Shown: positions 1-6,920, counted from the stretch's first letter. The stretch is 12,806 nt of DNA from an uncultured Eubacteriales bacterium (GCA_900313475.1 OMRJ01000209.1:1-12806); one strand, 5' to 3'. The notes: a model not told the origin generated them from the sequence alone. Made by a program: numbers and translations.

Positions 1-56
1 AACCGCTTTGTAACCGACAGCAGACAATTTTTGAGCAATTTTCGTTTTTTGAGGTG

Positions 57-139
57 CAGGCTTGCCGGCGCAAGTCAAGACGAAAAGTGCCGAAAAGGGG
101 CACTGACGGGCGACATGGGTTCGAATCCCGTCAGCCTGA
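57..139 (+). other. tRNA-like element (possible degraded tRNA or structured RNA)
   Basis: Seen: a T-arm at 115-131 with a 5-bp stem (one G-U pair) around the loop TTCGAAT, flanked by GGG and CCC. CAGGCT (57-62) can pair with AGCCTG (133-138) as six of the seven acceptor pairs. GTGCC (87-91) and GGCAC (99-103) enclose a 7-base loop where an anticodon arm would sit, and A139 could be the discriminator base. Against a working tRNA: the loop is GAAAAGG, so position 33 is A instead of U. No ordinary D-arm is visible in 64-86, where CTTGC-CGGC-GCAAG (61-74) forms its own hairpin. No CCA is encoded. CTGACGGG (103-110) can also pair perfectly with CCCGTCAG (127-134), which competes with the T-arm. 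It may be a decayed tRNA or a chain of hairpins forming a small RNA. Confidence 0.35.
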
Positions 140-165
140 AAAGAAAACCGCATTTTTCAATGCGG
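138..165 (-). terminator. Rho-independent terminator after rny
   Basis: On the minus strand, CCGCATT and AATGCGG form a perfect 7-bp stem closed by a GAAA tetraloop, followed directly by TTTTCTTTTC. It starts about 70 bases after the rny stop codon, so it probably ends the rny transcript. Read on the plus strand, the same stem follows the tRNA-like element but has only a weak CTTCTCTT tail, so termination in that direction would be poorer. Confidence 0.8.
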
Positions 166-234
166 CTTCTCTTATCTCGGAGCCGTTTCGGGCTGCCGAC
201 AAATATTTGATTTTGAAAAGCAAATAGTTTCGCT

Positions 235-1794
235 TTATTTTGCGAAGTCGAAGGCTCGGCTTTCGCGGATGATGTGTACCTTGATCTGTCCGGGATATTC
301 AAGCTCGTCCTCAATTTTTTTGGCAATATCACGGGCAAGGATTACCATTTTGTCGTCGCTGACCGCTTCGGGACGAACCATTATGCGGACTTCGCGTCCC
401 GCCTGAATTGCAAATGTGCGTTCAACGCCGTCAAACGATTTGGATATTTCTTCGAGTTGCTCAAGACGCTTGATGTAGTTCTGAAGATTTTCTCTGCGAG
501 CGCCGGGTCGGGCTGCGGACACTGCATCCGCCGCCTGAACGAGCACCGCAACAATCGTCTTCGCTTCGACGTCGCCGTGGTGCGCTTCGATTGCGTGGAT
601 AACTTCTTCTTTTTCTTTGTATTTTCTCGCGTATTCGACGCCGAGAGCAATGTGCGTGCCCTCCATTTCGTGGTCAAGCGCCTTTCCGATATCGTGGAGA
701 AGACCGGCACGCTTCGCAAGCTTGACATCCGCGCCGATTTCCGACGCCATAAGTCCCGCAAGATAAGACACCTCAAGGGAGTGATTGAGCACGTTCTGAC
801 CGTAGCTCGTACGGTATTTAAGGCGGCCGAGAAGCTTGACAAGCTCGCCGTTTATGCCGTTGACACCGGCTTCGATTACTGCCCTTTCGCCTGCCTGCTT
901 TATGGAAACGTCGACCTCACGCTTTGCTTTTTCATACATTTCCTCAATGCGCGCGGGGTGTATTCTTCCGTCGGCAATAAGCTTTTCGATTGTAAGTCTC
1001 GCGACCTCGCGGCGGATCGGGTCAAAGCTTGAAACCGTGATTGCTTCGGGGGTGTCGTCAATAATAAGGTCGACTCCCGTAATATTTTCGAGGGTTCTGA
1101 TGTTTCTGCCCTCACGTCCGATAATGCGTCCCTTCATCTCGTCGTTGGGAAGATCGACGATGGACACCGTTGCCTCCGCCACATGGTCGGCGGCACATCT
1201 CTGGATGGCGTTGCCGATGATTTCTTTCGCGATTGTGTCGGCTTCATCCTTTGTGCGCTGCTTATACTCAAGTATTCTGACGGCTTTCTCATGGTCGAGG
1301 TCGCCCTCAAGCTGTTTGAGCATGTAGTCCTTTGCCTGTTCTTTGGTGAAGCCGGAGATTTTCTCCAAAAGGTCAAACTGGCTCTTCTTGAGTGCGTCAA
1401 CCTCCTTGAGACGTGCGTCGGCCTCCTGCTGACGCTTGGTTATTGCGTTTTCTTTCTTTTCAAGCGCGTCAAGTTTTTTGTCAAGCGATTCTTCTTTTTG
1501 AATAAGACGGCGCTCCGAGCGCTGTACCTCGGCGCGGCGTTCCTTGATTTCCTTTTCGTTTTCGGTGCGCTCACGGTGGATTTCGTCTTTTGCTTCGATC
1601 AGCACTTCACGCTTTTTGGCTTCCGCTGCCGTTAAAGCGTTGCTCACGATGCGTTTTGCTTCTTCCGTGGCGTCCCCGATGGCTTTTTCTGCAACTTTTT
1701 TACGGTGAATGCCGCCGAGAATAAAGCCTATTACAGCCGCGGCAGCTGCAACAACGACGGCGGCGACAATTGTAATTATCAAGGTTTTGTCCAT
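235..1794 (-). CDS. rny: Ribonuclease Y
   Basis: Membrane-anchored endoribonuclease that starts mRNA decay and processing in Firmicutes, acting at the inner face of the membrane, often with other decay enzymes. The 519-residue length is normal for the family. Domains in order: one N-terminal membrane helix (about 5-28); a long charged coiled coil (about 30-200) rich in Lys, Glu and Arg; a KH RNA-binding domain with GREGRN at 226-231; and an HD phosphohydrolase domain with H338 and the HD pair H367-D368 that binds the catalytic metals. The C-terminal tail (about 450-519) matches the usual Rny end. The ATG at 1794 follows GGGAGG with 8-9 bases of spacing. The gene stands alone between its own promoter and terminator. 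Function is assigned by family and is very secure; nothing looks truncated. Confidence 0.97.
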   Translation of the reverse strand: MDKTLIITIVAAVVVAAAAAVIGFILGGIHRKKVAEKAIGDATEEAKRIVSNALTAAEAKKREVLIEAKDEIHRERTENEKEIKERRAEVQRSERRLIQKEESLDKKLDALEKKENAITKRQQEADARLKEVDALKKSQFDLLEKISGFTKEQAKDYMLKQLEGDLDHEKAVRILEYKQRTKDEADTIAKEIIGNAIQRCAADHVAEATVSIVDLPNDEMKGRIIGREGRNIRTLENITGVDLIIDDTPEAITVSSFDPIRREVARLTIEKLIADGRIHPARIEEMYEKAKREVDVSIKQAGERAVIEAGVNGINGELVKLLGRLKYRTSYGQNVLNHSLEVSYLAGLMASEIGADVKLAKRAGLLHDIGKALDHEMEGTHIALGVEYARKYKEKEEVIHAIEAHHGDVEAKTIVAVLVQAADAVSAARPGARRENLQNYIKRLEQLEEISKSFDGVERTFAIQAGREVRIMVRPEAVSDDKMVILARDIAKKIEDELEYPGQIKVHIIRESRAFDFAK

Positions 1795-1979
1795 TCAATG
1801 CACCTCCCTGTTCAAATTTTTTTATTTAGATTGTGTTCCGTCCGGGACACAGAAAAAATAGTAATAATGCTTAAATAATCGCGAAATTTATTTAAAAGGC
1901 TTGTTATTTTTTCATGCGCTCGGCTTGCATAACAGCAATACCGAAATAAATGCACGAAAAACACACCTGTGCATTATCC
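1795..1979 (-). promoter_or_regulatory. Long structured 5' leader of rny
   Basis: Between the predicted transcription start (about 1978) and the rny ATG lie about 184 transcribed bases. At the 5' end, AATGCAC (1969-1975) pairs perfectly with GTGCATT (1949-1955) around a 13-base loop. Near the ribosome site, TGTGT (1847-1851) pairs with ACACA (1832-1836), with a few further G-C pairs inside. Between the hairpins the leader is AU-rich, a context that RNases of this type tend to cut. I recognise no riboswitch class. With the promoter, upstream spacer (2014-2137) and terminator this accounts for the gene-free 1795-2204; the spacer holds only a 6-bp inverted repeat (2100-2105/2122-2127). Confidence 0.5.
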
Positions 1980-2028
1980 CATATATTTTATAATTATTAA
2001 AGGAAAATGTCAAGTAGTCGGCTTGCAT
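1920..2028. repeat. 11-base direct repeat flanking the rny promoter
   Basis: TCGGCTTGCAT occurs exactly at 1920-1930 and again at 2018-2028, in the same orientation. One copy lies 4 bases upstream of the -35 box and the other inside the transcribed leader, about 50-60 bases after the predicted start. The placement around the promoter could suit a DNA-binding protein, but two copies are weak evidence. Confidence 0.4.
1985..2013 (-). promoter_or_regulatory. Near-consensus sigma-A promoter of rny
   Basis: On the minus strand a perfect -35 box TTGACA (2008-2013) is followed after exactly 17 bases by the -10 box TAAAAT (1985-1990), one mismatch from TATAAT. Transcription should start near 1978-1979 at a G. 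This is the best promoter seen in the window and indicates strong expression of rny that is independent of the upstream resistance module. Confidence 0.85.
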
Positions 2029-2137
2029 TTTTTTGCGCGCGCGTAAACCCTTTCTTTTTTTGACGGAAGTTTTATTGTTTTACGCCGTGCAGAGTCGGGT
2101 CTGTCCGCTTTGCTTCGGTTCGACAGAGAAACGTAAT

Positions 2138-2200
2138 AAAAAAACAACGGGAAAGCCCTGACGTGCGGCATCAGCCGGGCACGGGCAATCCCGTTTTTTT
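2138..2200 (-). terminator. Terminator of the Bce-like operon, possibly bidirectional
   Basis: Five bases after the histidine kinase stop codon, AACGGGA (2189-2195) pairs with TCCCGTT (2146-2152). Inner pairs GCCC/GGGC and CTGA/TCAG extend the hairpin. On the minus strand a run of seven T (2138-2144) follows the stem after one G. The plus strand also has a run of eight T after the stem, so it could end transcription both ways. It separates the resistance operon from the rny promoter. Confidence 0.85.
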
Positions 2201-2204
2201 TGTG

Positions 2205-3242
2205 TTATTTTGTAAAAGTCAGTTTAACCGCAAATGTGCAGCCGGGAGGGAAAACATCGGGTGCCGTGATTTCGGCGCATATTGCGTCGGCATATTTTCG
2301 CGCAAGGTACAGACCCATTCCGGTTGCCTTTTTGCGGTTGGGACAGTTGCCCGTGAAGCCCTTGTCAAAGATAAAAGGCAAGTCTTCCGTGCGGACGCCC
2401 TCGCCGTTGTTCGCGGCTGTAAGTGTAATTTCGGTGTCTTGTTCATGCAAAATGAAAACAATCCTGCCGTCGGTTTGCGAACAGTATTTTACCGCATTGC
2501 TCATGAGCAGCGACAGAATAAACAGTAAAATACGGCGATCCGCCGTAACGGACGCGTCGTTCTGCGGCAGAGTGACGACAATTTTGCGTGACGAAATAAA
2601 CGGCTCGAAGTCCTCAACGGTTTGCTCCAGACAAGAACCTATTTTTATGTTTTCAAAATTTATGTCCGGGTGAGGCGCATTCAGGCGCGAATAATAAAGT
2701 ATTTGCTCGGTGCTTTCGCCTATAGAGTGAAAAATCGCCTTCAGGCGGTTGTTCACATCTGCCGACATTTCGTCCGCGCGGTTGTCGGTGAGCAGCGACG
2801 CGGCGGCAAGCGGTGTTTTGACCTCATGCACCCATTCCTCGATATATTCACGGTAATCGTCGGCTTCGCCGGACAGCTCAACGGCGCGTTTACCCCGTTC
2901 GGAGTATTTTTGCGCGGCAAGACAGAGACGGTCGGCAAAACCGCCGCCGAGAACCCTGTCGACTTCAAGAGCGGTCTTTTCGCTCATATTCACGGCAAAT
3001 TCCCCGAGTGCGAGGTCAAGCTTTTTTCGACGGCGTTGTTCCGCAAAGCATCCGACCGCAAATGCCAGAGCGGATGCAAGCAGAATGTATGCCGTCAGCT
3101 TCGGTGTTTTTTCCGGCGACAGCAGGAACATTGTAAAGATGAAAGCGGCATCCGATACCGCAAAGGCAAATGCCCACGGTGCCGCACGAGTAAATATTTT
3201 TTTCAAGAGCATTCCCCCGGTCGCGGTTCGTTTTTTTGACAA
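2205..3242 (-). CDS. Intramembrane-sensing histidine kinase, BceS-like
   Basis: Sensor kinase of the two-component system paired with the preceding regulator. Two membrane helices (about 22-42 and 48-68) are joined by a very short outer loop, so there is no external sensing domain. In the family such kinases are switched on through the partner ABC transporter. The H-box is EWVHEVKTP with phosphoacceptor H139, the N-box is LLMSNAVKY with N249, and the ATP lid motifs are NNGEGV (278-283) and TGMGLYLARK (307-316). The 345 residues fit the family. The start is uncertain. A TTG at 3242 is two codons after the regulator stop and lacks a clear ribosome site; an ATG at 3212 (335 residues) has GGGGGA almost touching it. 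Translational coupling to the regulator is likely. The exact inducing peptide cannot be read from the sequence. Confidence 0.93.
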   Translation of the reverse strand: MSKKRTATGGMLLKKIFTRAAPWAFAFAVSDAAFIFTMFLLSPEKTPKLTAYILLASALAFAVGCFAEQRRRKKLDLALGEFAVNMSEKTALEVDRVLGGGFADRLCLAAQKYSERGKRAVELSGEADDYREYIEEWVHEVKTPLAAASLLTDNRADEMSADVNNRLKAIFHSIGESTEQILYYSRLNAPHPDINFENIKIGSCLEQTVEDFEPFISSRKIVVTLPQNDASVTADRRILLFILSLLMSNAVKYCSQTDGRIVFILHEQDTEITLTAANNGEGVRTEDLPFIFDKGFTGNCPNRKKATGMGLYLARKYADAICAEITAPDVFPPGCTFAVKLTFTK

Positions 3243-3248
3243 GGCTTT

Positions 3249-3923
3249 TCACTGCTCGGTGCAAGGCTTTGCGATGTAGCCTTCCGAACGGATGTTTACA
3301 ATTTCGACAGGCGTGTCTATAACGGCAAGATTTTTGCGCAGACGGGTTATATTTACGCGAAGAATATTTTCGTCCACAAAATCCCGCGTTCCCCACACCT
3401 CCGCAAATATTTCGTCGGCAGATGCGGGGAAAGGATATTTTTTCATCAAAACAGACAAAATTCTGCCTTCCGTTTCGGGCAATACGACTGAACCGGACGG
3501 AGACGTCAGATTAAAGCTGTCGCAGTCGAGGCGTGTTTTCCCGAGTTTAATCTCGTTTCTCATTCCCGAATAAAGCTCTGTCAGGCGTTTTGCGCGGGCA
3601 AGGAGACGCGCGGCGGGACACGGCTTTGTGAGAAAATCGTCCGCTCCCAGGCCGAGCGCGGTCAGCTCGTCGTTCAGCGTGTCGCGTGCGGTGAGAACAA
3701 GCACGGGAAACTGCTTTGTGCCGTGAATTTCGGATATAAGGCTGTATCCGCTTCTTCCCGGCAGCCCTACATCGACCACGGCAAGTGCGGGCGGCTCGAC
3801 GGCAAGCGCCGTTAATGCGCTTTCGGCGTCGGCAAAACCGCGGGCATCGTATCCCGCTTTAATAAACGTGCGCAAAAGCTCATCGCGCAGAAAAGCATCG
3901 TCTTCAATCACAGAAACAATCAT
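3249..3923 (-). CDS. OmpR-family response regulator, BceR-like
   Basis: DNA-binding regulator activated by phosphoryl transfer from the adjacent kinase. The receiver domain (1-115) has the acidic pair D8-D9, phosphoacceptor D51 in VVDVGLPGRSGY, T78 and the switch lysine K100 followed by Pro. A winged-helix DNA-binding domain occupies about 123-217, with ENILRVNITRLRKNL as the recognition region. The 224-residue length is typical. The ATG at 3923 has GGAG about 8 bases upstream. It follows the permease by 39 bases, in which AATATAATTT resembles a -10 box, but no good -35 is visible, so any internal promoter is doubtful. Its expected target is the TTACA-N5-TGTAA palindrome at 6847-6861. The role in peptide-antibiotic response is inferred from the linkage. 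Confidence 0.94.
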   Translation of the reverse strand: MIVSVIEDDAFLRDELLRTFIKAGYDARGFADAESALTALAVEPPALAVVDVGLPGRSGYSLISEIHGTKQFPVLVLTARDTLNDELTALGLGADDFLTKPCPAARLLARAKRLTELYSGMRNEIKLGKTRLDCDSFNLTSPSGSVVLPETEGRILSVLMKKYPFPASADEIFAEVWGTRDFVDENILRVNITRLRKNLAVIDTPVEIVNIRSEGYIAKPCTEQ

Positions 3924-3962
3924 AGCTTTCTCCGAAATTATATTATTTGGCGAGTCTTTTAA

Positions 3963-5987
3963 TTAGTATTTACCGGACTGCTCTGCGTTGTTTTCGTCAT
4001 AAAGAGCCGTTATTTCATGCTTCGCAGTACGTTTTACAACGTATGTGTAAAGACACTCAAACAGCACAAATGCAGCTCCGGCAGCTGCGCTGATTGCAAA
4101 AACCGCGCCCGCAGGCACACCGAACGGAATCTTGGAAAAACTCGAAAATACAGATATTACCGCGAAAACGCCGCTTATAACGGATACACTCAAAACAAGC
4201 GTAAAGTAACCGTTTATTTGTGTTGCGACACTTCCGATGATGTCGTCGGCGCTTGCCCCGAGACGTGAAAGTGTCACATATCGCTGTCTTGACTCACGCT
4301 GCATTATTAAATATTTCATTCCTATAACAGTGTTTGAAATGAGAAGAAACAGCACTCCGATGTAAACAGAGAGATAACCTGTCGTCACCGAATAAAACAG
4401 ATTGCGTCCGATTCCGGATAAATAAGAATCGTATTCGAGTCCCGATTTTTTGATGATGCTCTCCGCGTCGTATATCGCATTCATAAGTCCCTTTGCATTG
4501 ACGGTATCGTCTTTAAGCGAAATATTTTTACAAAACGGACGGTTGTTGAACGCAAGCGAAAAATACACGCTGTCAGGCACAACAAGCGCCGAAAAAAGCG
4601 TAATCGAACGATCCGCAACCGCCTTGTCGCAAAAAAGTTCCGGCAAAAGAGCGGTATTTTTTCCGTTCACAACGATATTCACTCCTTTTTCGAGCACTTT
4701 TTCAATATCATTTCCGAGGGTGCTGTTCCCGCGCTCGCCGACAAGGTCGCTGTACATTGCCGCTTCGTTTTCTTTAAGCGCAAGCGGCTGTTTTCCCATT
4801 GCCGTGCGCAATGCGTTATATGACGACAGCGCGATTACATACTCGCAGAACCACGACGACTGTCCGTCGTAAAATTTGAGAAAATCCGAATAATCCGGAA
4901 TTCTGTCTCTGCGGATTTGTGATAGATACATATCGTATGATGTCTTTGTAACGCTTTTTAATTCAGGCTCATTGAGAACGCTCTCAACGGCGGCTTCATC
5001 ACCGAAAAGAGAAAAATCGACCGAGCGCTTCTCGGTTTTCTGTGTTAAACCGACCGATGCGCCGTATGAAAGGCTTGCAAACGAGGCGAGCAGCAAAAGC
5101 GACGCTATTGCGAGGTTTTTATGCTGCCCCGTCACGTTTTCCTGAAGCTGACGCGCGTTGAATACGGCAAGTCCCGTTTTTGAAAACGTCTTTTTTGAAA
5201 TTCTTTTCCCTATTATTCCGCCGAGCCCGCGAAAAACGAGAAATGTCCCGCAAACACCGGACACAACGAGCAGCTCCGTTGCGCCGAATTCAATTTTCGG
5301 GAGAAAAAACAACCCGTTGACATACGCGGCACACAGTAATAGAATGCCGCAAATAAAGCACACTGTGCTTTCTCTGCGTGACGGAATTTTTTGATTTTTA
5401 CGAACGGGCGGCTGCAGCAGCGCGGCAGGTTCGGTATCGGCAAGCGATATGCATGTTGCCGCAGTCGAAAGAAGCTGAACCGCAGTTACGCCGACGGCGG
5501 TTAAAATCAGCGCGTACGGAGAAAAAGCGAAACGGTGTTCTATGATTCCCATCCCGGCAAACCGCGCAGTCGCAAGACTTATCGTTTCGGTAAGGAAAAG
5601 CGAAACGGGAATGCCTATCAGAAGTGAAATTATGCTGCTGATGACTGTCTCTCCGAACAGCCTTAAAAACAGACGGCTGCGTGACATGCCCATGAGCAGA
5701 TATATTCCGAACTCCCGGCGGCGCGTCTGCGCACGGTATTTATAGGCAAAGAGGACGAGGAAAAACATCAGAAACAGCGAAAAAGCATATACAATCGGAA
5801 GCAGCATAAGGACTTTATTTACTGCGTCGCTCTCGATTTCGGCAAGAAATCGCATTACATCCATCTCACCGAGTGACAGAAGGAAGTAAAATGCAACAAC
5901 CGCGACAGTGAGCGATGTAAAGAAAAGCGAGTTGTCGCCGCCTGTGCCGACGGCGGCTTTGCGAAACGCATTTTTCTTAAAGAACAT
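3963..5987 (-). CDS. ABC transporter permease, BceB-like (FtsX superfamily)
   Basis: Membrane subunit of a peptide-antibiotic resistance and sensing transporter. Ten hydrophobic segments can be placed at about 21-40, 60-82, 113-134, 158-181, 208-228, 236-256, 291-312, 534-557, 592-613 and 625-652. An extracellular domain of about 210 residues (322-530) lies between helices 7 and 8. This 7 + large loop + 3 layout is the signature of BceB-type permeases, where the loop is tied to target recognition. The 674 residues are slightly longer than the roughly 650 usual. The ATG at 5987 overlaps the ATPase gene by 11 bases and has GGAGG 8 bases upstream inside that gene, so the two subunits are translationally coupled. 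The loop diverges quickly in this family, so the antibiotic handled (bacitracin, lantibiotic, defensin or other) is unknown. Confidence 0.93.
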   Translation of the reverse strand: MFFKKNAFRKAAVGTGGDNSLFFTSLTVAVVAFYFLLSLGEMDVMRFLAEIESDAVNKVLMLLPIVYAFSLFLMFFLVLFAYKYRAQTRRREFGIYLLMGMSRSRLFLRLFGETVISSIISLLIGIPVSLFLTETISLATARFAGMGIIEHRFAFSPYALILTAVGVTAVQLLSTAATCISLADTEPAALLQPPVRKNQKIPSRRESTVCFICGILLLCAAYVNGLFFLPKIEFGATELLVVSGVCGTFLVFRGLGGIIGKRISKKTFSKTGLAVFNARQLQENVTGQHKNLAIASLLLLASFASLSYGASVGLTQKTEKRSVDFSLFGDEAAVESVLNEPELKSVTKTSYDMYLSQIRRDRIPDYSDFLKFYDGQSSWFCEYVIALSSYNALRTAMGKQPLALKENEAAMYSDLVGERGNSTLGNDIEKVLEKGVNIVVNGKNTALLPELFCDKAVADRSITLFSALVVPDSVYFSLAFNNRPFCKNISLKDDTVNAKGLMNAIYDAESIIKKSGLEYDSYLSGIGRNLFYSVTTGYLSVYIGVLFLLISNTVIGMKYLIMQRESRQRYVTLSRLGASADDIIGSVATQINGYFTLVLSVSVISGVFAVISVFSSFSKIPFGVPAGAVFAISAAAGAAFVLFECLYTYVVKRTAKHEITALYDENNAEQSGKY

Positions 5988-6753
5988 TTGCGCTGCCTCC
6001 TCCCATCTGTGCGGTAACGGCGGTTATGCGCGCAAAGAATGAGTCGCGAGCCTCACCCTCGCCGCGGCGCAGCTCGTGAAAAAGCTTTCCGTCACGAATA
6101 AAAAGAATGCGTGAGCAGTAGGCAGCCGCAGCCGCGTCATGCGTGACCGCCGTAACGGTAACTCCGTGCTCGCGGTTCACAAACGCAAGCTTGTCGAGCA
6201 GAATTTTTGAATTTTTACTGTCAAGAGCGCCGGTCGGCTCATCGGCAAGCAGAATATCCGGTGAGGTTATGAGTGCACGCACGGCGGCTGTGCGCTGTTT
6301 CTGACCGCCCGACAATTCGGACGGAAATTTGTCAAGGTCGTCCGTAATGCCGAACTCTTTCGCAAGCGCTTCTATGTCGCCGTTTGCATCAGCGGCGCTG
6401 CGACCGTGCAGCGAGAGCGGGAGAGCTATGTTTTCACGCGCCGTAAGGTTGTCCAACAGCTCAAACTGCTGAAAAAGATAGCCGATTCTTTTCCCGCGGT
6501 ACTCTGCAAGCTCTTTGCCGCTCAGTGTTGAAATATCTTTGCCGCAGAGCAGAATTTTGCCCGAAGTGGGCACTGTTGCGGTGGCTATGCAGTTGAGAAG
6601 CGTCGATTTGCCCGAACCGCTTGCTCCCATGATGCCGAGAAATTCACCGCGAAGCACGTCAAAGGTCACTCCGCACAGCGCATGAGATGCGGCGTCGCCC
6701 TTGCCGTATGTTTTTTTCAGGTCGATTATTTGCAAAACTTTTTCACAGGTCAT
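5977..6753 (-). CDS. ABC transporter ATPase, BceA-like
   Basis: Nucleotide-binding subunit that drives the adjacent permease. Using the ATG at 6753 the protein has 258 residues: Walker A GASGSGKST at 43-51, Q-loop at 94-97 (FQQF), ABC signature LSGGQKQR at 147-154, Walker B ILLADEPTGALD at 167-178 and the switch His at 205. It belongs to the MacB/LolD/BceA group of small ATPases. This start is preferred because GGGAGG sits 7 bases upstream; an in-frame start 14 codons earlier (6795) would read through that ribosome site and the leader hairpin. It is the first gene of the ATPase-permease-regulator-kinase operon. Its expression is probably raised by the regulator through the upstream palindrome. 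Confidence 0.95.
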   Translation of the reverse strand: MTCEKVLQIIDLKKTYGKGDAASHALCGVTFDVLRGEFLGIMGASGSGKSTLLNCIATATVPTSGKILLCGKDISTLSGKELAEYRGKRIGYLFQQFELLDNLTARENIALPLSLHGRSAADANGDIEALAKEFGITDDLDKFPSELSGGQKQRTAAVRALITSPDILLADEPTGALDSKNSKILLDKLAFVNREHGVTVTAVTHDAAAAAYCSRILFIRDGKLFHELRRGEGEARDSFFARITAVTAQMGGGSANVL

Positions 6754-6760
6754 AAAAAAA

Positions 6761-6832
6761 CCTCCCGATTTTCGATTGCGGGCACGGCAGGTCACTCCCT
6801 GCAGCCCACAACCTGATTATAACATCGGGAGG
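6761..6832 (-). repeat. 9-bp inverted repeat enclosing promoter start and ATPase ribosome site
   Basis: On the minus strand CCTCCCGAT (6824-6832) is a perfect complement of ATCGGGAGG (6761-6769), and the second arm contains the Shine-Dalgarno sequence of the ATPase gene. The first arm lies just upstream of the -10 box. It would therefore be absent from RNA started at that promoter but present in RNA reading through from the HAD gene. Inside the loop a second hairpin, GCAGG/CCTGC (5 bp, 6-base loop, 6786-6801), can form. Confidence 0.6.
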
Positions 6833-6845
6833 ATTTTATTTGCCA
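6816..6845 (-). promoter_or_regulatory. Extended -10 promoter of the Bce-like operon
   Basis: The minus strand carries a perfect -10 TATAAT (6816-6821) preceded by TG one base away (TGTTATAAT, an extended -10). At 18-base spacing the -35 candidate TGGCAA (6840-6845) matches TTGACA at only three positions. A good -10 with a poor -35 is the usual design of a promoter needing an activator. The start would be near 6809, giving a leader of about 55 bases. Confidence 0.7.
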
Positions 6846-6846
6846 C

Positions 6847-6861
6847 TTACACTGTTTGTAA
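6847..6861 (-). promoter_or_regulatory. Probable regulator-binding palindrome TTACA-N5-TGTAA
   Basis: A perfect 5-base inverted repeat, TTACA-AACAG-TGTAA on the minus strand, ends one base upstream of the -35 candidate of the resistance operon. From memory, BceR-like regulators of Firmicutes are reported to bind TNACA-N4-TGTAA; here the half-sites fit but the spacer is 5. The position directly upstream of a weak -35 suits an activator. Binding by the regulator encoded at 3249-3923 is inference. Confidence 0.6.
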
Positions 6862-6920
6862 TTGTCGGTACACGGCAAAAACGGGAGATTCGCATTGTGC
6901 GCACCGAATGCCGCTTGCCG

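Noticed and set aside
1..81. Open minus-strand frame reading ...LTCAGKPAPQKTKIAQKLSAV (shown in part) into the left edge
   Set aside because: Composition looks mildly protein-like, but there is no ribosome site, only a TTG start, and no family recognised. It cannot be judged without sequence to the left.
57..139. 3' end of a tmRNA
   Set aside because: The acceptor strand CAGCCTG does not fit the alanine-type GGGG/CUCC end of tmRNA, and a pairing 5' strand lies only 70 bases upstream.
75..338. 87-residue minus-strand frame overlapping the rny end and the tRNA-like element
   Set aside because: It overlaps the conserved rny C-terminus in another frame, runs across the terminator, and its GFEP-like stretch is the usual false translation of a T-loop region.
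274..1032. 252-residue plus-strand frame inside rny
   Set aside because: Antisense shadow of a highly conserved gene; no ribosome site, no recognisable domain.
3924..3962. -10-like AATATAATTT before the regulator gene
   Set aside because: No acceptable -35 at 16-18 bases; the short gap fits simple co-transcription.
4034..4050. Second TTACA...TGTAA pair near the permease 3' end
   Set aside because: Spacer is 7 bases, it lies inside coding sequence and has no promoter beside it, so it is probably chance.
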